This document shows, in pieces, positions 25,201-35,101 of a stretch of DNA of 64,000 nt. The stretch comes from a candidate division WOR-3 bacterium (lineage in GTDB: Bacteria > Hydrothermota > Tepidihabitantia > Tepidihabitantales > CAIPLT01), in NCBI GenBank assembly GCA_039801505.1, contig JBDRUV010000004.1, positions 1 through 64,000 on the forward strand, read 5' to 3'. The translations under genes were made by a program, and so were the position numbers. Under the pieces are notes generated by a model. It had not been told where the DNA came from, searched no databases, and saw only the letters and a program-made list of their open reading frames with translations. The stretch's first letter is position 1. Every line of letters begins with the position of its first letter.

Positions 25201-28200
25201 TTAGTAGATAATAACAAATTTACCAATTTGGTTTCCGGTCTCAGCTTCCACATGGAAAATATAAACACCGGGTGCTGGTTTCTGACCAGACTCGGTTAGT
25301 AAATCCCAATCTTCGTCACCACCTGAGCCCAAGGGAACATTACCAGCATCTTTAATATTAGTCGCATCATGCGTAATTGTTTTGATTAGGTCCCCAGCAA
25401 AGTTATATATTCTGATGGTGCATTTATCAGGCAAATTAATAAACTTAATTTTACGATAATCCGGATGTCGTTCCCATTCGTTGCGGACTAAATAGGGATT
25501 GGGAACAACCTTAACTTTAAGGCCCCGAATAATACTATCTCGAGAAAGTTCCATAGGATATGAAATCACTTGATATTGGGCGTAACTTGGGGCATTAGTT
25601 AGTCTTTTTGAATAAATGATCCAGGTGTCTCCTTCGTTTGGTAGAATTCTAATTGGTTGGGTGTTGTTAAAATTAAACTGCGCACCACAGATTGTCATAT
25701 AAATTGTAAAATTAAGTCGCAAGGTATCTGTGCCTAAGGAAAAACTCCAGCCGTCCGCAGAATCTACATCAAGCGTTAAGCTCCGCATTCTACGATAAGG
25801 TACAAGCTCATTTAATGTCAAATCATAAACTTCGCAAGTTAAAGGACTTTGGGGATCACCTGCCCGCTTTTTCTTCCAAACAATTCGATAGTCTGATCCC
25901 CGATAGGCCCACAGCGCAAAATTGTTAGTAATTTCTGGAATTGCCAAGGAATCTTGGGGATAATTACCTGATTTAACAACAACTCGGTCAAACGACTGCA
26001 ACGGTATTGCATCCATTTTTAGTCTCATACCTAAATCACATACCGGCATATACCCCCAAGTGGTATCAACTTTCGTTTTCTTATGAATCGAACCGTCTTG
26101 GTGAACGGTATCGTAGGTAACTTCTTTAATATTTATTATCACACTATCAAAAATTGTTGGATGGTAAATTACTTCGTCAGCGGCATTTCTTATGTCTCGG
26201 ACGAATTCTTGAATTCCGATTATAGTGTCACCAGCCTTGTTGAGCACTAAATACCGGTATTTGGGTATAGTTGCGGCTCCGCTCCCATATGGTTTTGGAG
26301 CGAGAAATTTTATAGTATAGGTGTCAGATGCTACAGCGTAGGGTGTCAGGGGAATAGGATTTAAATCTAATTTTAGCCTGGGGCCACCGACTAATTTATT
26401 TACCTTAAAGGACGGCGCGCGATAATTACCCGGTTCGGTACGAGCCTGAGCAACTTTAGCGACAATTCCTGATTCAAGGCTTAAAAGATAGGTATCAGCT
26501 GGATTAGGATCACCGCCTAAAGTATTAACATCATATGCGGTGACTGCATAGTAATAAGGGAACCCTAATCGAATATTATTAGAATCGATATAGGCATATG
26601 TCAAACCTTTATCCGTAGCCCTAGTTCGAAGTGATTCAGGTGCCGTGGTATCCTGATAAACTATTCCGTCAATCTTATCAAATTGATCGAGAAGTTGCCA
26701 TTCGCCGGGATTACCGGTTAAACTCCGGTAGATTTTATACCCTTGAAAGTCAAATTGCCGATAAAAAGGATTTCGTAATGTGGCGGCTAAAGTAAAGAAG
26801 CGATCCGGTGTTCGCTCGGCAATATCATCCCAAATAAGAGTTATCTTGCCTTCTCCAGGAATAAGAGTTAAATTGGGTGCAGGTGGTGCCTCTGGCATAA
26901 TCCAGAAATTATCGTAGGCGGCTTGGGCTGCTGCCGAGGCTAATGCTAATTGATATAAATCTCCAACTCCTTGGACAGGGTTAGAGGGTGCCGCGATAAC
27001 TGCGATGGTAATTGTTGCGATCTCACCCGGAGCTAAATTAAATGGTCCAGAGGACTGTAAAAATCGCTTATCATTTGGTGCCGGATCAATTGAATCGTAT
27101 GGAGAGTAAACTGGTGGGGTTTCCCAATAATTATAACCGGACATGGCTAAATATTGGGTGTAGTTTGTAACAGGATCTCCAGCTTGAAGTGTAAACATTT
27201 TAAACGAAGTCATACCGAGTTGTTCTAATTCAGCCGGCTCGTCGATAAGACCGTTACCATTATTATCAAGACCGTCGGGGCCCTCATCAATAATCCCGTT
27301 GCCATTGTTGTCGATTCCATCGGTATAGGCGTAGGGACTTTGGAGAAAATCAAACCCTACATATCCAGGAGGCGTCGCCCACCCTTCATCGAAATCGTTA
27401 TCGTAACAATACCCAACATTATCCACAAAAACTGAATCCGTTCCAGCACGATTTTTTATGTATTTTCGTAGAATAAGCCCTAACATATCGTCGTTAGCGC
27501 TACCGATATCCGGATCACAGACCATGCCTAAATACATTCGTTTAAGCGTATCTGTTGTAACATTTCGAACATGTAAGACAAAAAATACGATATCCCGGTT
27601 CCATGGTAAATTCCACGCATAGGTATATTGATAAACTTCGATTCCAATTGGAATTTTAGGAGTCGTATGAAAATCCGGATCGCGATCATTAAACACGGTC
27701 CAAGCATCGTATGAGGAAGTTGTTGTTCGAGGAATAGGGTATAAATAACCAATAAGTGTATCTCCGGTACCAGTGGGAATTTTTAAGGGAGTCATCACTG
27801 AGTCCCGCATATTTTCGGGAAAATCAGCTAGTTGCGGTGGCCAATCTTCAGGATAAATATATACACGTTCAAAATTGCGACTACTATAACCACCCGGTGC
27901 ATTAACCCATGCCCCTGGAGTAAATTCACTTCGTCCTGAGCTTGGATTGTAGCCGCATGTAACTAATGTCTCGGTTCGTGATGGCATTGCGCCAACCCAA
28001 ATTCCTGCACCGTAAATATAAAAATTTCCACTTCCTTTGGGCCATTCACCACCCGGCCTTCCAATGCCGTACCCGAAAGTTCCATAATTTGTAATTGGAA
28101 TTCGCCACTGATTTTTGCCATACCATTTAAAATCTAACAACCGATTAAACCGTGGGGCCTCTTCTTTAGTTCGTGCCGATAAAATATTTACAGACAATGT

Positions 28201-28248
28201 AAATACTAACGTTACACCTATTATAATGTTAACGTTTTTTAACTTCAT
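25201..28248 (-). CDS. Large secreted protein with FN3-like and FlgD-like sorting region
   Basis: A 1015-aa exported protein (signal peptide residues 1 to about 25). Residues ~310-340 contain two thrombospondin-type-3-like calcium loops (DGIDNNGNGIIDEGPDGLDNNGNGLIDEP). A fibronectin-III-like segment follows (~465-580; PAPNLTLIPGEGKITLIWDD, GYKIYRSL, YYYAVTAYDVN). Residues ~910-1015 carry the VVPNPYLVRNEW...IRIYNFAGDLIKTI...GVYIFHVEAE pattern of FlgD/T9SS-type C-terminal modules. No catalytic motif. It sits between the TonB-dependent receptor and the PorV-like barrel, so it is likely a surface-exposed partner. SD AGGAGG precedes the ATG. Confidence 0.8.
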   Translation of the reverse strand: MKLKNVNIIIGVTLVFTLSVNILSARTKEEAPRFNRLLDFKWYGKNQWRIPITNYGTFGYGIGRPGGEWPKGSGNFYIYGAGIWVGAMPSRTETLVTCGYNPSSGRSEFTPGAWVNAPGGYSSRNFERVYIYPEDWPPQLADFPENMRDSVMTPLKIPTGTGDTLIGYLYPIPRTTTSSYDAWTVFNDRDPDFHTTPKIPIGIEVYQYTYAWNLPWNRDIVFFVLHVRNVTTDTLKRMYLGMVCDPDIGSANDDMLGLILRKYIKNRAGTDSVFVDNVGYCYDNDFDEGWATPPGYVGFDFLQSPYAYTDGIDNNGNGIIDEGPDGLDNNGNGLIDEPAELEQLGMTSFKMFTLQAGDPVTNYTQYLAMSGYNYWETPPVYSPYDSIDPAPNDKRFLQSSGPFNLAPGEIATITIAVIAAPSNPVQGVGDLYQLALASAAAQAAYDNFWIMPEAPPAPNLTLIPGEGKITLIWDDIAERTPDRFFTLAATLRNPFYRQFDFQGYKIYRSLTGNPGEWQLLDQFDKIDGIVYQDTTAPESLRTRATDKGLTYAYIDSNNIRLGFPYYYAVTAYDVNTLGGDPNPADTYLLSLESGIVAKVAQARTEPGNYRAPSFKVNKLVGGPRLKLDLNPIPLTPYAVASDTYTIKFLAPKPYGSGAATIPKYRYLVLNKAGDTIIGIQEFVRDIRNAADEVIYHPTIFDSVIINIKEVTYDTVHQDGSIHKKTKVDTTWGYMPVCDLGMRLKMDAIPLQSFDRVVVKSGNYPQDSLAIPEITNNFALWAYRGSDYRIVWKKKRAGDPQSPLTCEVYDLTLNELVPYRRMRSLTLDVDSADGWSFSLGTDTLRLNFTIYMTICGAQFNFNNTQPIRILPNEGDTWIIYSKRLTNAPSYAQYQVISYPMELSRDSIIRGLKVKVVPNPYLVRNEWERHPDYRKIKFINLPDKCTIRIYNFAGDLIKTITHDATNIKDAGNVPLGSGGDEDWDLLTESGQKPAPGVYIFHVEAETGNQIGKFVIIY

Positions 28249-28257
28249 AAACTCCTC

Positions 28258-31071
28258 CTAAAATTCAAAATCAATTCCAAACCGGATCTGACGCGGTGCT
28301 CCGTAGTTCATAGGGTTATTAACAAAGTCTCGCCACGCAGTTAGGTAGGACACATATTCCTCATAATCATCAACAATACCATTAGAATTGATATCTCGAG
28401 CTGGATGATAACTGGAATAAAGTAGTGTCACATCATCATTAGGATTGATTGGTCTTGTGGCATAAGTATAAGCGTTACCGTCATCGTCTGGTCGGCCAGT
28501 ATATCCATAAACCCATTCGATATTTTTTGTATCAAACAAGTTAATAATATCGCAGGTAAGATTAAATTTAATTTTACCAATCGTGATACCTTTCACGAGT
28601 TTCAGGTCAGTTGACCAACGCGGTGGCATTCGTAACGAGTTCTTTTCTCCAGTTCTCCGGCCACTATTAAGACCTTGGCGTAATTCAGCTTCGCGTGGTG
28701 TATATGGCAGTCCGGAACCATAATTAAATAACATGGTCGCCTTAAGATTTCGTGCCAAGACAATGAAATAATCCGCAGGTAAATCGACACCAAGATCGAG
28801 CTTTAAAGAATGGCGCTCATCAAAATCTAATGTATACTCTCGTTTGGGAGGTTCCATTTCGCGTCCACTTACCGGATCAACTCCGTACGCATAGCGTTCA
28901 TAATAATATTCATAGCCGTAAGAGGCGGTACCTTTAGCATAAGAAAGCCCATAAGACAATCGACCTGACCAATAATTGGCAAGTTGTTTTATTAAGCCGA
29001 TTTCAATACCTCGAACATTTCCGTATTCTTCATTACAGATTGGATAATACCCGGTAGGCACGGCAGGTATAAATCGAATGCCGATAAGGTCGTAGATATC
29101 TTTATAATACGCGGTAAAATCTAATGCGGTTACGGTAGAAAGTAATACTTCTGAGCCAACTTCATAAGCTACGGTCTGCTGAGCTCGGAGATCCGGATTT
29201 CCAATTATCATATTACCACGAGAATAGGCAAGCTGAGTTATGTTATCAAACAAATATCGATAGGCTGGTGTCTGATAAAAATGACCGTAGGAAAATCGAA
29301 ACTTTGCCTTTTCTCCAATGGGGAAGGAAATTCCCAATCTGGGTGAAAATTTATATTTTATCTGCGCCCGAACCATTGTCGGATCTTCAATATTGGTCGG
29401 ATTTGCTCGCTTGTAGGCTTTAGGATCTAAATAATCTAGTCGAACCCCTACCCGCACTACCAGATCTTCGAAATCCATTCGGTCTTGGATAAAAACTGCC
29501 AGATTAACTGGTCGATAATTATAAAAATCATAAAATGGATTAGGATCCCAGGGTAAAGAATTATATCGCCTAAAAAGAAAATTGTTACGTAATTCGAAAC
29601 CGGTTTTAAATTCATGTACTTTTCCGATATTGTGGGTCAAATCGCCTTTTATCGTATGTACCCGTGAACCATGGAAAAGGAAATAGCGGTAGTCGCCGAC
29701 ACCATAAAAAAGATTACTAACACCAAACGGATTGTTGACAACATTATTACGCTGCTGCTGATAACCGGGCAGGATGCCGCTTATTGTTCGCTCGGTCGTA
29801 TCGGCCCGAACAGCATCTAGGGCCTTAAACTGATAATCCTGCCAGAATTTCCAACCAAAAGTATAACCAAGCGCTCGTTCCTTTTCTAAATCACGAACCG
29901 CAATAACGCGCTCGTCCCAGAAGTATCCATAGCGAATCGTGTAAAAGGTGTTTTTTGAAATCATATGATTGACGGAAAGCCCAGCCTTACGAACTCGCTC
30001 TTGACGAGACAAGAAATGATCAAGATGATATTTAAATCCAATGTGGTTTAACGCTCCAGAGCCTTCTCGTTCTGATGGATACTGTTCCCATTGTTCCCGA
30101 GACAGAAATCCATCAGTGGTTAACTTCAATCCGGTGAGTTTTTGGGGAATGTAAGTAAGCTTTGTCGTAACTTTGTAGTCTTGACGGTTCTGATGAGGTA
30201 GCTTAAATTTTCTTGGTGCGTAATCTTCGGCAATAAAGACTTCGCCAGAAAGAAAATATTTCATTTTGTTAATCGGCAGAGGTCCGCCAATTGAGACTTC
30301 CGCGCGATTGTACCCAAAATTAACCGGCTCGGGTAAAAAGGCATCGGAAGTATATTTGGCTCTTAAGGAAAAATTGTCGCGTCCTTCTCTGGTAACCACA
30401 GAAACAATACCAGACATCGCTTCGCCATACTCAGCATCAAAACCGCCTGAGATCACTAATACTTCCGCAGTTGCTTGGGGATTAATTCGTGCCGCTGAAT
30501 AGCCATATAATGGATCAGTAGTTGCGATACCGTCTACAAAATATACGATTTCGTCAGGTCGACCACCCCGCAAATGGGTACCATAGGTTGGACTTTGCAC
30601 CACGCCGGCTGATAAATTTACAATTGCACCTAAGGAAGCTACAGGTAGTCGATCAAATTCGTCTTTGGTAATTACCCGTTGAGTAGCAGCCTGGGTTCGG
30701 ACGATTAAGGGACGCTCAGCTGAAACCTCAACAGCGCCTACTGGAATAACCGTTGAACGCAAAGTAAAATTGACTGTTATTGTTTGGTCCGAAATCACCA
30801 AAACATCGCTCATCCGTACCGGTTCGTATCCGACATAGCTGGCTACAATTGTATGAAGACCAGCTGGCACATTAGTTATTAAATAAAAACCGTTGTTGTC
30901 AGTAGCAGCACCTAAAGGAGTGCCTTCGATTATTATATTTACTCCCACTAAGGGTTGCTTGGTATCAGCATCAATTACTCGACCAATAATTCGTCCAGTT
31001 TCGCCCGCAAAGACTAAATTTAATCCCAAGATTATTAATAATATACTTATTACCACGAAGATTTTGTTCAT
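28258..31071 (-). CDS. TonB-dependent outer membrane receptor
   Basis: A 937-aa receptor from the ATG at 31071 (GGAGG 6 nt upstream; a GTG two codons earlier is less likely). Signal peptide, then a carboxypeptidase-regulatory-like domain (residues ~25-110; GRIIGRVIDADTKQPLVGVNIIIEGT, GFYLITNVPAGLHTIVASYVGYE). The plug follows (~115-225; THLRGGRPDEIVYFVDGIATTD, GGFDAEYGEAMSGIVSVVTREG), then a long beta-barrel ending in QIRFGIDFEF with a terminal aromatic residue. It imports or helps export a large substrate using TonB energy. The matching tonB and exb genes lie upstream on the same strand. SusD is not seen, so this is not a classic Sus pair. Substrate unknown. Confidence 0.92.
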   Translation of the reverse strand: MNKIFVVISILLIILGLNLVFAGETGRIIGRVIDADTKQPLVGVNIIIEGTPLGAATDNNGFYLITNVPAGLHTIVASYVGYEPVRMSDVLVISDQTITVNFTLRSTVIPVGAVEVSAERPLIVRTQAATQRVITKDEFDRLPVASLGAIVNLSAGVVQSPTYGTHLRGGRPDEIVYFVDGIATTDPLYGYSAARINPQATAEVLVISGGFDAEYGEAMSGIVSVVTREGRDNFSLRAKYTSDAFLPEPVNFGYNRAEVSIGGPLPINKMKYFLSGEVFIAEDYAPRKFKLPHQNRQDYKVTTKLTYIPQKLTGLKLTTDGFLSREQWEQYPSEREGSGALNHIGFKYHLDHFLSRQERVRKAGLSVNHMISKNTFYTIRYGYFWDERVIAVRDLEKERALGYTFGWKFWQDYQFKALDAVRADTTERTISGILPGYQQQRNNVVNNPFGVSNLFYGVGDYRYFLFHGSRVHTIKGDLTHNIGKVHEFKTGFELRNNFLFRRYNSLPWDPNPFYDFYNYRPVNLAVFIQDRMDFEDLVVRVGVRLDYLDPKAYKRANPTNIEDPTMVRAQIKYKFSPRLGISFPIGEKAKFRFSYGHFYQTPAYRYLFDNITQLAYSRGNMIIGNPDLRAQQTVAYEVGSEVLLSTVTALDFTAYYKDIYDLIGIRFIPAVPTGYYPICNEEYGNVRGIEIGLIKQLANYWSGRLSYGLSYAKGTASYGYEYYYERYAYGVDPVSGREMEPPKREYTLDFDERHSLKLDLGVDLPADYFIVLARNLKATMLFNYGSGLPYTPREAELRQGLNSGRRTGEKNSLRMPPRWSTDLKLVKGITIGKIKFNLTCDIINLFDTKNIEWVYGYTGRPDDDGNAYTYATRPINPNDDVTLLYSSYHPARDINSNGIVDDYEEYVSYLTAWRDFVNNPMNYGAPRQIRFGIDFEF

Positions 31072-31083
31072 ACACACCCTCCT

Positions 31084-32142
31084 TTAATCACTCACTTTAA
31101 TTGGTAGTGCCCAAACTGTTTTGGGCCACAGATTTCGCATCGGATAGGCTAGCCCGCTTAATCCGAAAACTTCAACATAAAGATGATTTAATCCCAATTC
31201 TGAAAAACCGATCTTGGTAGTAGCTACGTTGTTGGACACGGGTAAAAAATACTTAGGGCTTAATTGGCTGCGACCATAACTAACATATACCAAATAGTCA
31301 TCACTACCACTTAACGTAATTCTTAATTCCACCGAATCACCTTGAAGTACAGTATATAGAGAGTCGATCTTAAAAAGATTCATAATACCGCGCCGATTAT
31401 GGGTTGGCGTGTAGCGAAATGTATCCGTTTCTCCTGAGCTCTTTTTAAGGATAATGTTACTGATGGTCGGAGCTAGGGAATTATCAGGCAGATAAGAACC
31501 AAAACCTGTTAGATAACCTAGGAAATATCGCGTCGCACCGTTTTCTTTTCTTAGTTCTAAAAAGCGACGTGCTTTATATCCAAAATGCCATTCGGCCTCG
31601 CGCGGACTAAAGAAATCTTTGCTAATTGATACTGCATAATAGCTAATTGTTGTCTCGGGTGGTGTTACGGTAGTATCAATTATGGTATCAGGGGCAAACC
31701 GAATCCGCCACACACTGTCCACGCCAACGACCGCAATACAATCAGCCGAATCTTGATAGGTTACATAGCAGAATGTATCGCGGGTCTCGATGGAGTCGTT
31801 TTTTCGACCAAAGATATACTCAATATATAGCGGACGTTCGGTAATTGCATAGCGAAACCCATTAAATTTTGCTATCTTGATTAAACTTTCAATCGGAGTT
31901 GTGCGGCGTGCGGTATCTGATGGCACAAGACCTATCGTGATATTTAAAGAATAGTTATGGTCTTGGATCACTTTAAGTCCATTAATACTATCCCGCCAAG
32001 CGGCTAGAACCTGGTTCACAGCCAGTGAATCTTCCCGAGTTTCCCAGGGCCAACGCATAAAACTTTCGTGTTCACACGAAACAATCAAAAATCCTGCCAA
32101 CAACCATATCACTCCAAAAAGAAAAAAATATCTTTTATACAT
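31084..32142 (-). CDS. Putative lipoprotein of the TonB operon
   Basis: The true start is the ATG at 32142, with AAGGAG just upstream; an earlier TTG at 32169 overlaps the SD region and is rejected. The product is 352 aa. MYKRYFFLFGVIWLLAGFLIVSC ends in a lipobox-like LIVSC, so it is probably a lipoprotein anchored at Cys23. The rest is beta-rich, with an Ig-like C-terminal part (LRKENGATRYFLGYLTGFG, VELRITLSGSDDYLVYVSY). No known family recognised. It lies directly between the sorting-domain protein and the TonB receptor and may be a receptor partner. Confidence 0.7.
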   Translation of the reverse strand: MYKRYFFLFGVIWLLAGFLIVSCEHESFMRWPWETREDSLAVNQVLAAWRDSINGLKVIQDHNYSLNITIGLVPSDTARRTTPIESLIKIAKFNGFRYAITERPLYIEYIFGRKNDSIETRDTFCYVTYQDSADCIAVVGVDSVWRIRFAPDTIIDTTVTPPETTISYYAVSISKDFFSPREAEWHFGYKARRFLELRKENGATRYFLGYLTGFGSYLPDNSLAPTISNIILKKSSGETDTFRYTPTHNRRGIMNLFKIDSLYTVLQGDSVELRITLSGSDDYLVYVSYGRSQLSPKYFLPVSNNVATTKIGFSELGLNHLYVEVFGLSGLAYPMRNLWPKTVWALPIKVSD

Positions 32143-32189
32143 AAAGCTCCTTCTTTTCGGATACCACAAAAGATTTTAAAGAAAATGCT

Positions 32190-32225
32190 ACGGGGGGACC
32201 GTATAGGGGACCGTGGTCCCCCCGT
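32190..32225 (+). repeat. Intergenic palindrome, copy 3 (perfect hairpin)
   Basis: ACGGGGGGACC (32190-32200) pairs perfectly with GGTCCCCCCGT (32215-32225) around a 14-nt loop that itself contains GGGGACCGT. ATTTTTT follows on the plus strand, but the genes here run on the minus strand, so a simple operon terminator role is uncertain. It separates the lipoprotein gene from the gene ending at 32231. Confidence 0.75.
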
Positions 32226-32230
32226 ATTTT

Positions 32231-33973
32231 TTAATTGGTGCGGATAACTTTAGATGATGCGCGAGCAGTCGGCGTGCTTAGATTTATGAAGTAGACCCCA
32301 TGACCAACAAGATCGCCATTAGCATCTCGGCCGTCCCAGGTTACCGTGGCTTCTCCCGGGCCTTGGGTACCGGAAACTAGATTCTTAATTGGGCGACCTA
32401 AAATGTCATAAACGGTGAGGTCAACATAACTTCGGGCTGGGATGGAATAGGTGATGGTAGTCTTTGAGGAAGTGGGATTAGGACTGATTGACTTTAGGGA
32501 GAATGTATAAGTTAGTAGCGACGAATTCTCTTCAATCGCGGCCGGTAAACTATTCCGATGGAAACGATGGAGTACTACCGGATTACGAGTTGTCGGTCCC
32601 TGGCTATAAAGTTCAAATCCGGCAACCGAGTCAATTACATATTGAACAAATACGGTATCATCTTTTACACCGCCAACGCACGGGAAACGTTTAGAGGTAG
32701 TATTAGGATCGGTTATCCGGCCCTTGCGGGTTACGGTTTGACCGTTATTGCTAACCTCGGCAACCCAGATATCAGCCCGGGCCAGACTTGTTGTAGGCTC
32801 ATAATTAAGGGAATCAAATTGTTCCCAGGCGACATAAAACTTGCCATCGGCTGCTTGCACAATTGATGGTCGGCAGGCAAAAGTTGCATTATATCCTACC
32901 GGGGCATTTAAGGTGTCGGCGTCGTAATGGTGGATTAGAGTCCAGGGATTAGGATTTCCGGACTGAGGACTGTAAAGCCAAATCTGGGACGGTATTGTAT
33001 AACCAGAAGTCCCCTCATAATGCATTACTGAGGCCACAATTCTTAGATTGTCTTGATTGTCGAACATTGCAAACAGTGATGAAATATGATAACAAGGATT
33101 GACACCATACATTGAGGGCGGGAATGGTAATTGAACCTCTGGTTGCCAGGTTAAGCCCCCATCCAGGGACACTCGGTAGAATGCCCGCTCCGGATACGGA
33201 TCCTCCGAACACTCCCACAAAATAACTACCTTGTTTGAGGTTTTTGAGGCGGCAATATTGTGATCTGGGAAAAGCGGGGCACTACCTTCGCTATGGATCC
33301 TAATCGGTGTTGACCAAGTTCCCCATGGTTGACAACGAGTATACCATAAAGAATCCTGAGATGTTGCATCAACACAAGCGACATGAAGTGCCTGGTTATT
33401 ACTCACAGCCACCGCCGGCCATTGATAACCGCTCGGGCCATTAGAATATTGGAAAAGGCCACCACCGGGCATAATATCGTTGGCAGCAACCGGTGTTAAA
33501 ACACCACCAACCGATTGGTGAGTCAAACCTACACCGCATCCGGTAACTGGGTCGTAATCAAAGCTTCCAAAACCGCTTCGAGATGAATACACGTTAATTC
33601 CTTCATTAGGCCAGTTCCAAGTCCTTGTCGTAAAATCATAAAAATTATATCTTTGATTACGATCGGTTGCTGGATTAAAATTGGAAAACATCCAATAACA
33701 ATGAAGCCCTTCAACTCCAGTTGTGGGACAATACCGGCAGTGCGAGTAAACCGGCCCATTATATTGCCAGTCGTAAGTCGTGTATCCGACTACATCTTGA
33801 CGGCCAATAATTGGCATAAGCTCAGTGGAATTAGAATTTGCGACATTAGCGACTCCCAAATTAGTGCGATTGTCTTCAATGTTAGGCAGTACCGTTTGTA
33901 CCTTCGTTAAATTGTTGTTTGTGGCATATAATAACGCTCCAATAACAATTGCTAACAACCATATTTTTCTCAT
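32231..33973 (-). CDS. Secreted sialidase-fold-like protein with C-terminal sorting module
   Basis: A 580-aa protein with a short signal peptide (MRKIWLLAIVIGALLYA). Residues ~60-470 contain repeated short blades in the style of BNR/sialidase beta-propellers (WPAVAVSNNQALHVACVDATSQDSLWYTRC, KVVILWECSEDPYPERAFYRVSLDGGLTWQPEVQ), though no sialidase active site could be identified. Residues ~490-580 form a FlgD-like/T9SS-type module (ISPNPTSSKTTITYSIPA, VYDILGRPIKNLV, GVYFINLSTP). The SD is strong (AAGGAGGAGGAG). It lies between the tonB genes and the lipoprotein. Confidence 0.8.
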   Translation of the reverse strand: MRKIWLLAIVIGALLYATNNNLTKVQTVLPNIEDNRTNLGVANVANSNSTELMPIIGRQDVVGYTTYDWQYNGPVYSHCRYCPTTGVEGLHCYWMFSNFNPATDRNQRYNFYDFTTRTWNWPNEGINVYSSRSGFGSFDYDPVTGCGVGLTHQSVGGVLTPVAANDIMPGGGLFQYSNGPSGYQWPAVAVSNNQALHVACVDATSQDSLWYTRCQPWGTWSTPIRIHSEGSAPLFPDHNIAASKTSNKVVILWECSEDPYPERAFYRVSLDGGLTWQPEVQLPFPPSMYGVNPCYHISSLFAMFDNQDNLRIVASVMHYEGTSGYTIPSQIWLYSPQSGNPNPWTLIHHYDADTLNAPVGYNATFACRPSIVQAADGKFYVAWEQFDSLNYEPTTSLARADIWVAEVSNNGQTVTRKGRITDPNTTSKRFPCVGGVKDDTVFVQYVIDSVAGFELYSQGPTTRNPVVLHRFHRNSLPAAIEENSSLLTYTFSLKSISPNPTSSKTTITYSIPARSYVDLTVYDILGRPIKNLVSGTQGPGEATVTWDGRDANGDLVGHGVYFINLSTPTARASSKVIRTN

Positions 33974-34067
33974 AAGTCTCCTCCTCCTTTATTTAAAATT
34001 AATGAGCACACCGGCTTTTGGTTCCTATGCACCTCCTTTCTTTGAATTATTTTTTGTTTCATTGTTT

Positions 34068-34676
34068 TTATTTTAAGCGGAATTTAAACGGGATTGAAAC
34101 CCAGACGCGAACATATTGGTCGCGCTGTTTCGCTGGCGTGAAGACAGCATTCCGCGCCGCCTCTAGTGCTGCTTGATCAAGTGAGGAGTTCCCAGAGGAC
34201 TTTTGAATTTCGACATCAATTATGCGCCCATCAACATCGACCAGGGCCTTAACAACCACATCGCCTTCAATGCCGGCCTGTTTGGCTAGCTCTGGGTAAT
34301 TAGGCTTGGGGATATTAACCGGCTGTGGCTTAACTTCGACTGACCAGAAGGGAACAATCGGAATATCAGTTTCAGTCGGTTTTTTGATTATTTCTTGAAA
34401 TTCAGTTTTTTCGATTGTTGTTGCCTCTACCTCTTCAGGTGTTTCGGCCGCAACCGGCAGCTTAGGCCGTTCCACCGGTGGCGGTTCAGCAAGTTTTTCT
34501 AATTCTGGTGGTAGCTCTTCAGCAATTGTTGCCACTTCTTTCTTTAGTTCGTAAGCCTTATATACAAATTCTTTAGGCAATACCAAAAACACAATATTTA
34601 CAAGAGCTAGGGCTATGACGGTGCTGATTCTTACGGCCAGTCCATAATAACTGTCCCAATCAAATGTTCGGTTCAT
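34068..34676 (-). CDS. tonB: Energy transducer TonB
   Basis: A 202-aa protein with one N-terminal membrane anchor (residues ~15-35), a Pro/Glu/Lys-rich periplasmic spacer (~50-120; ELPPELEKLAEPPPVERPKLP) and a C-terminal TonB domain (KPNYPELAKQAGIEGDVVVKALVDVDGRIIDVEIQKSSG...RNAVFTPAKQRDQ). It couples the proton motive force to the outer-membrane receptor encoded downstream. Last gene of the exbB-exbD-exbD-tonB cluster. Confidence 0.93.
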   Translation of the reverse strand: MNRTFDWDSYYGLAVRISTVIALALVNIVFLVLPKEFVYKAYELKKEVATIAEELPPELEKLAEPPPVERPKLPVAAETPEEVEATTIEKTEFQEIIKKPTETDIPIVPFWSVEVKPQPVNIPKPNYPELAKQAGIEGDVVVKALVDVDGRIIDVEIQKSSGNSSLDQAALEAARNAVFTPAKQRDQYVRVWVSIPFKFRLK

Positions 34677-34685
34677 AGGCCCTCA

Positions 34686-35099
34686 CTACCTCTTAGCAAA
34701 TTCAGTTGCAAAAGTAATTTTTAAGGCCCCAGCTTCCCTTAAGGCCTCTAAAATATCTGAAACCTTGCCATATTCCACTTCCTCATCAGCTCGAACCACC
34801 ATAATGAGTTCCGGATTATCGTCTAATTTACCGCGGGTTACCGCAATCACCCCATTTAAGTCTAAAAGATTATCATTAATCGAAATCCGGCCGGCTCGGT
34901 CAAGCCATACATGGGCGACATTACGCCGTTTTAAAATTCTCTCCGTAGCCAAGGCCTTAGGCAAAGTAAGCTTAAGGCCGACTTCGGTTCTAAACACCGT
35001 TGTGAGCATAAAAAAGATAATTAACAAAAAAGCAATATCAGAAGTCGAGGCTGTAGTTATTTCTGGTTCACGTCGAATAAGACGTTGAATTCTTTTCAC
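34686..35099 (-). CDS. exbD: Biopolymer transport protein ExbD/TolR (second copy)
   Basis: A 137-aa protein starting at GTG 35099 (GGGAG upstream). It has one membrane helix (IAFLLIIFFMLTTVF) preceded by the conserved STSDIAFLL motif with its essential Asp, and a periplasmic domain (VWLDRAGRISINDN...VVRADEEVEYGKVSDILEALREAG). It pairs with ExbB in the proton channel that drives TonB. Two exbD genes in tandem suggest a heteromeric complex, as in other FCB bacteria. Confidence 0.92.
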   Translation of the reverse strand: MKRIQRLIRREPEITTASTSDIAFLLIIFFMLTTVFRTEVGLKLTLPKALATERILKRRNVAHVWLDRAGRISINDNLLDLNGVIAVTRGKLDDNPELIMVVRADEEVEYGKVSDILEALREAGALKITFATEFAKR

Positions 35100-35101
35100 A
35101 A

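Noticed and set aside
33974-34067. Short GTG ORF with a strong SD between tonB and the propeller gene
   Set aside because: The GTG overlaps the SD-like AAAGGAGG itself, so the SD cannot serve it, and the 20-codon product has no recognisable character.
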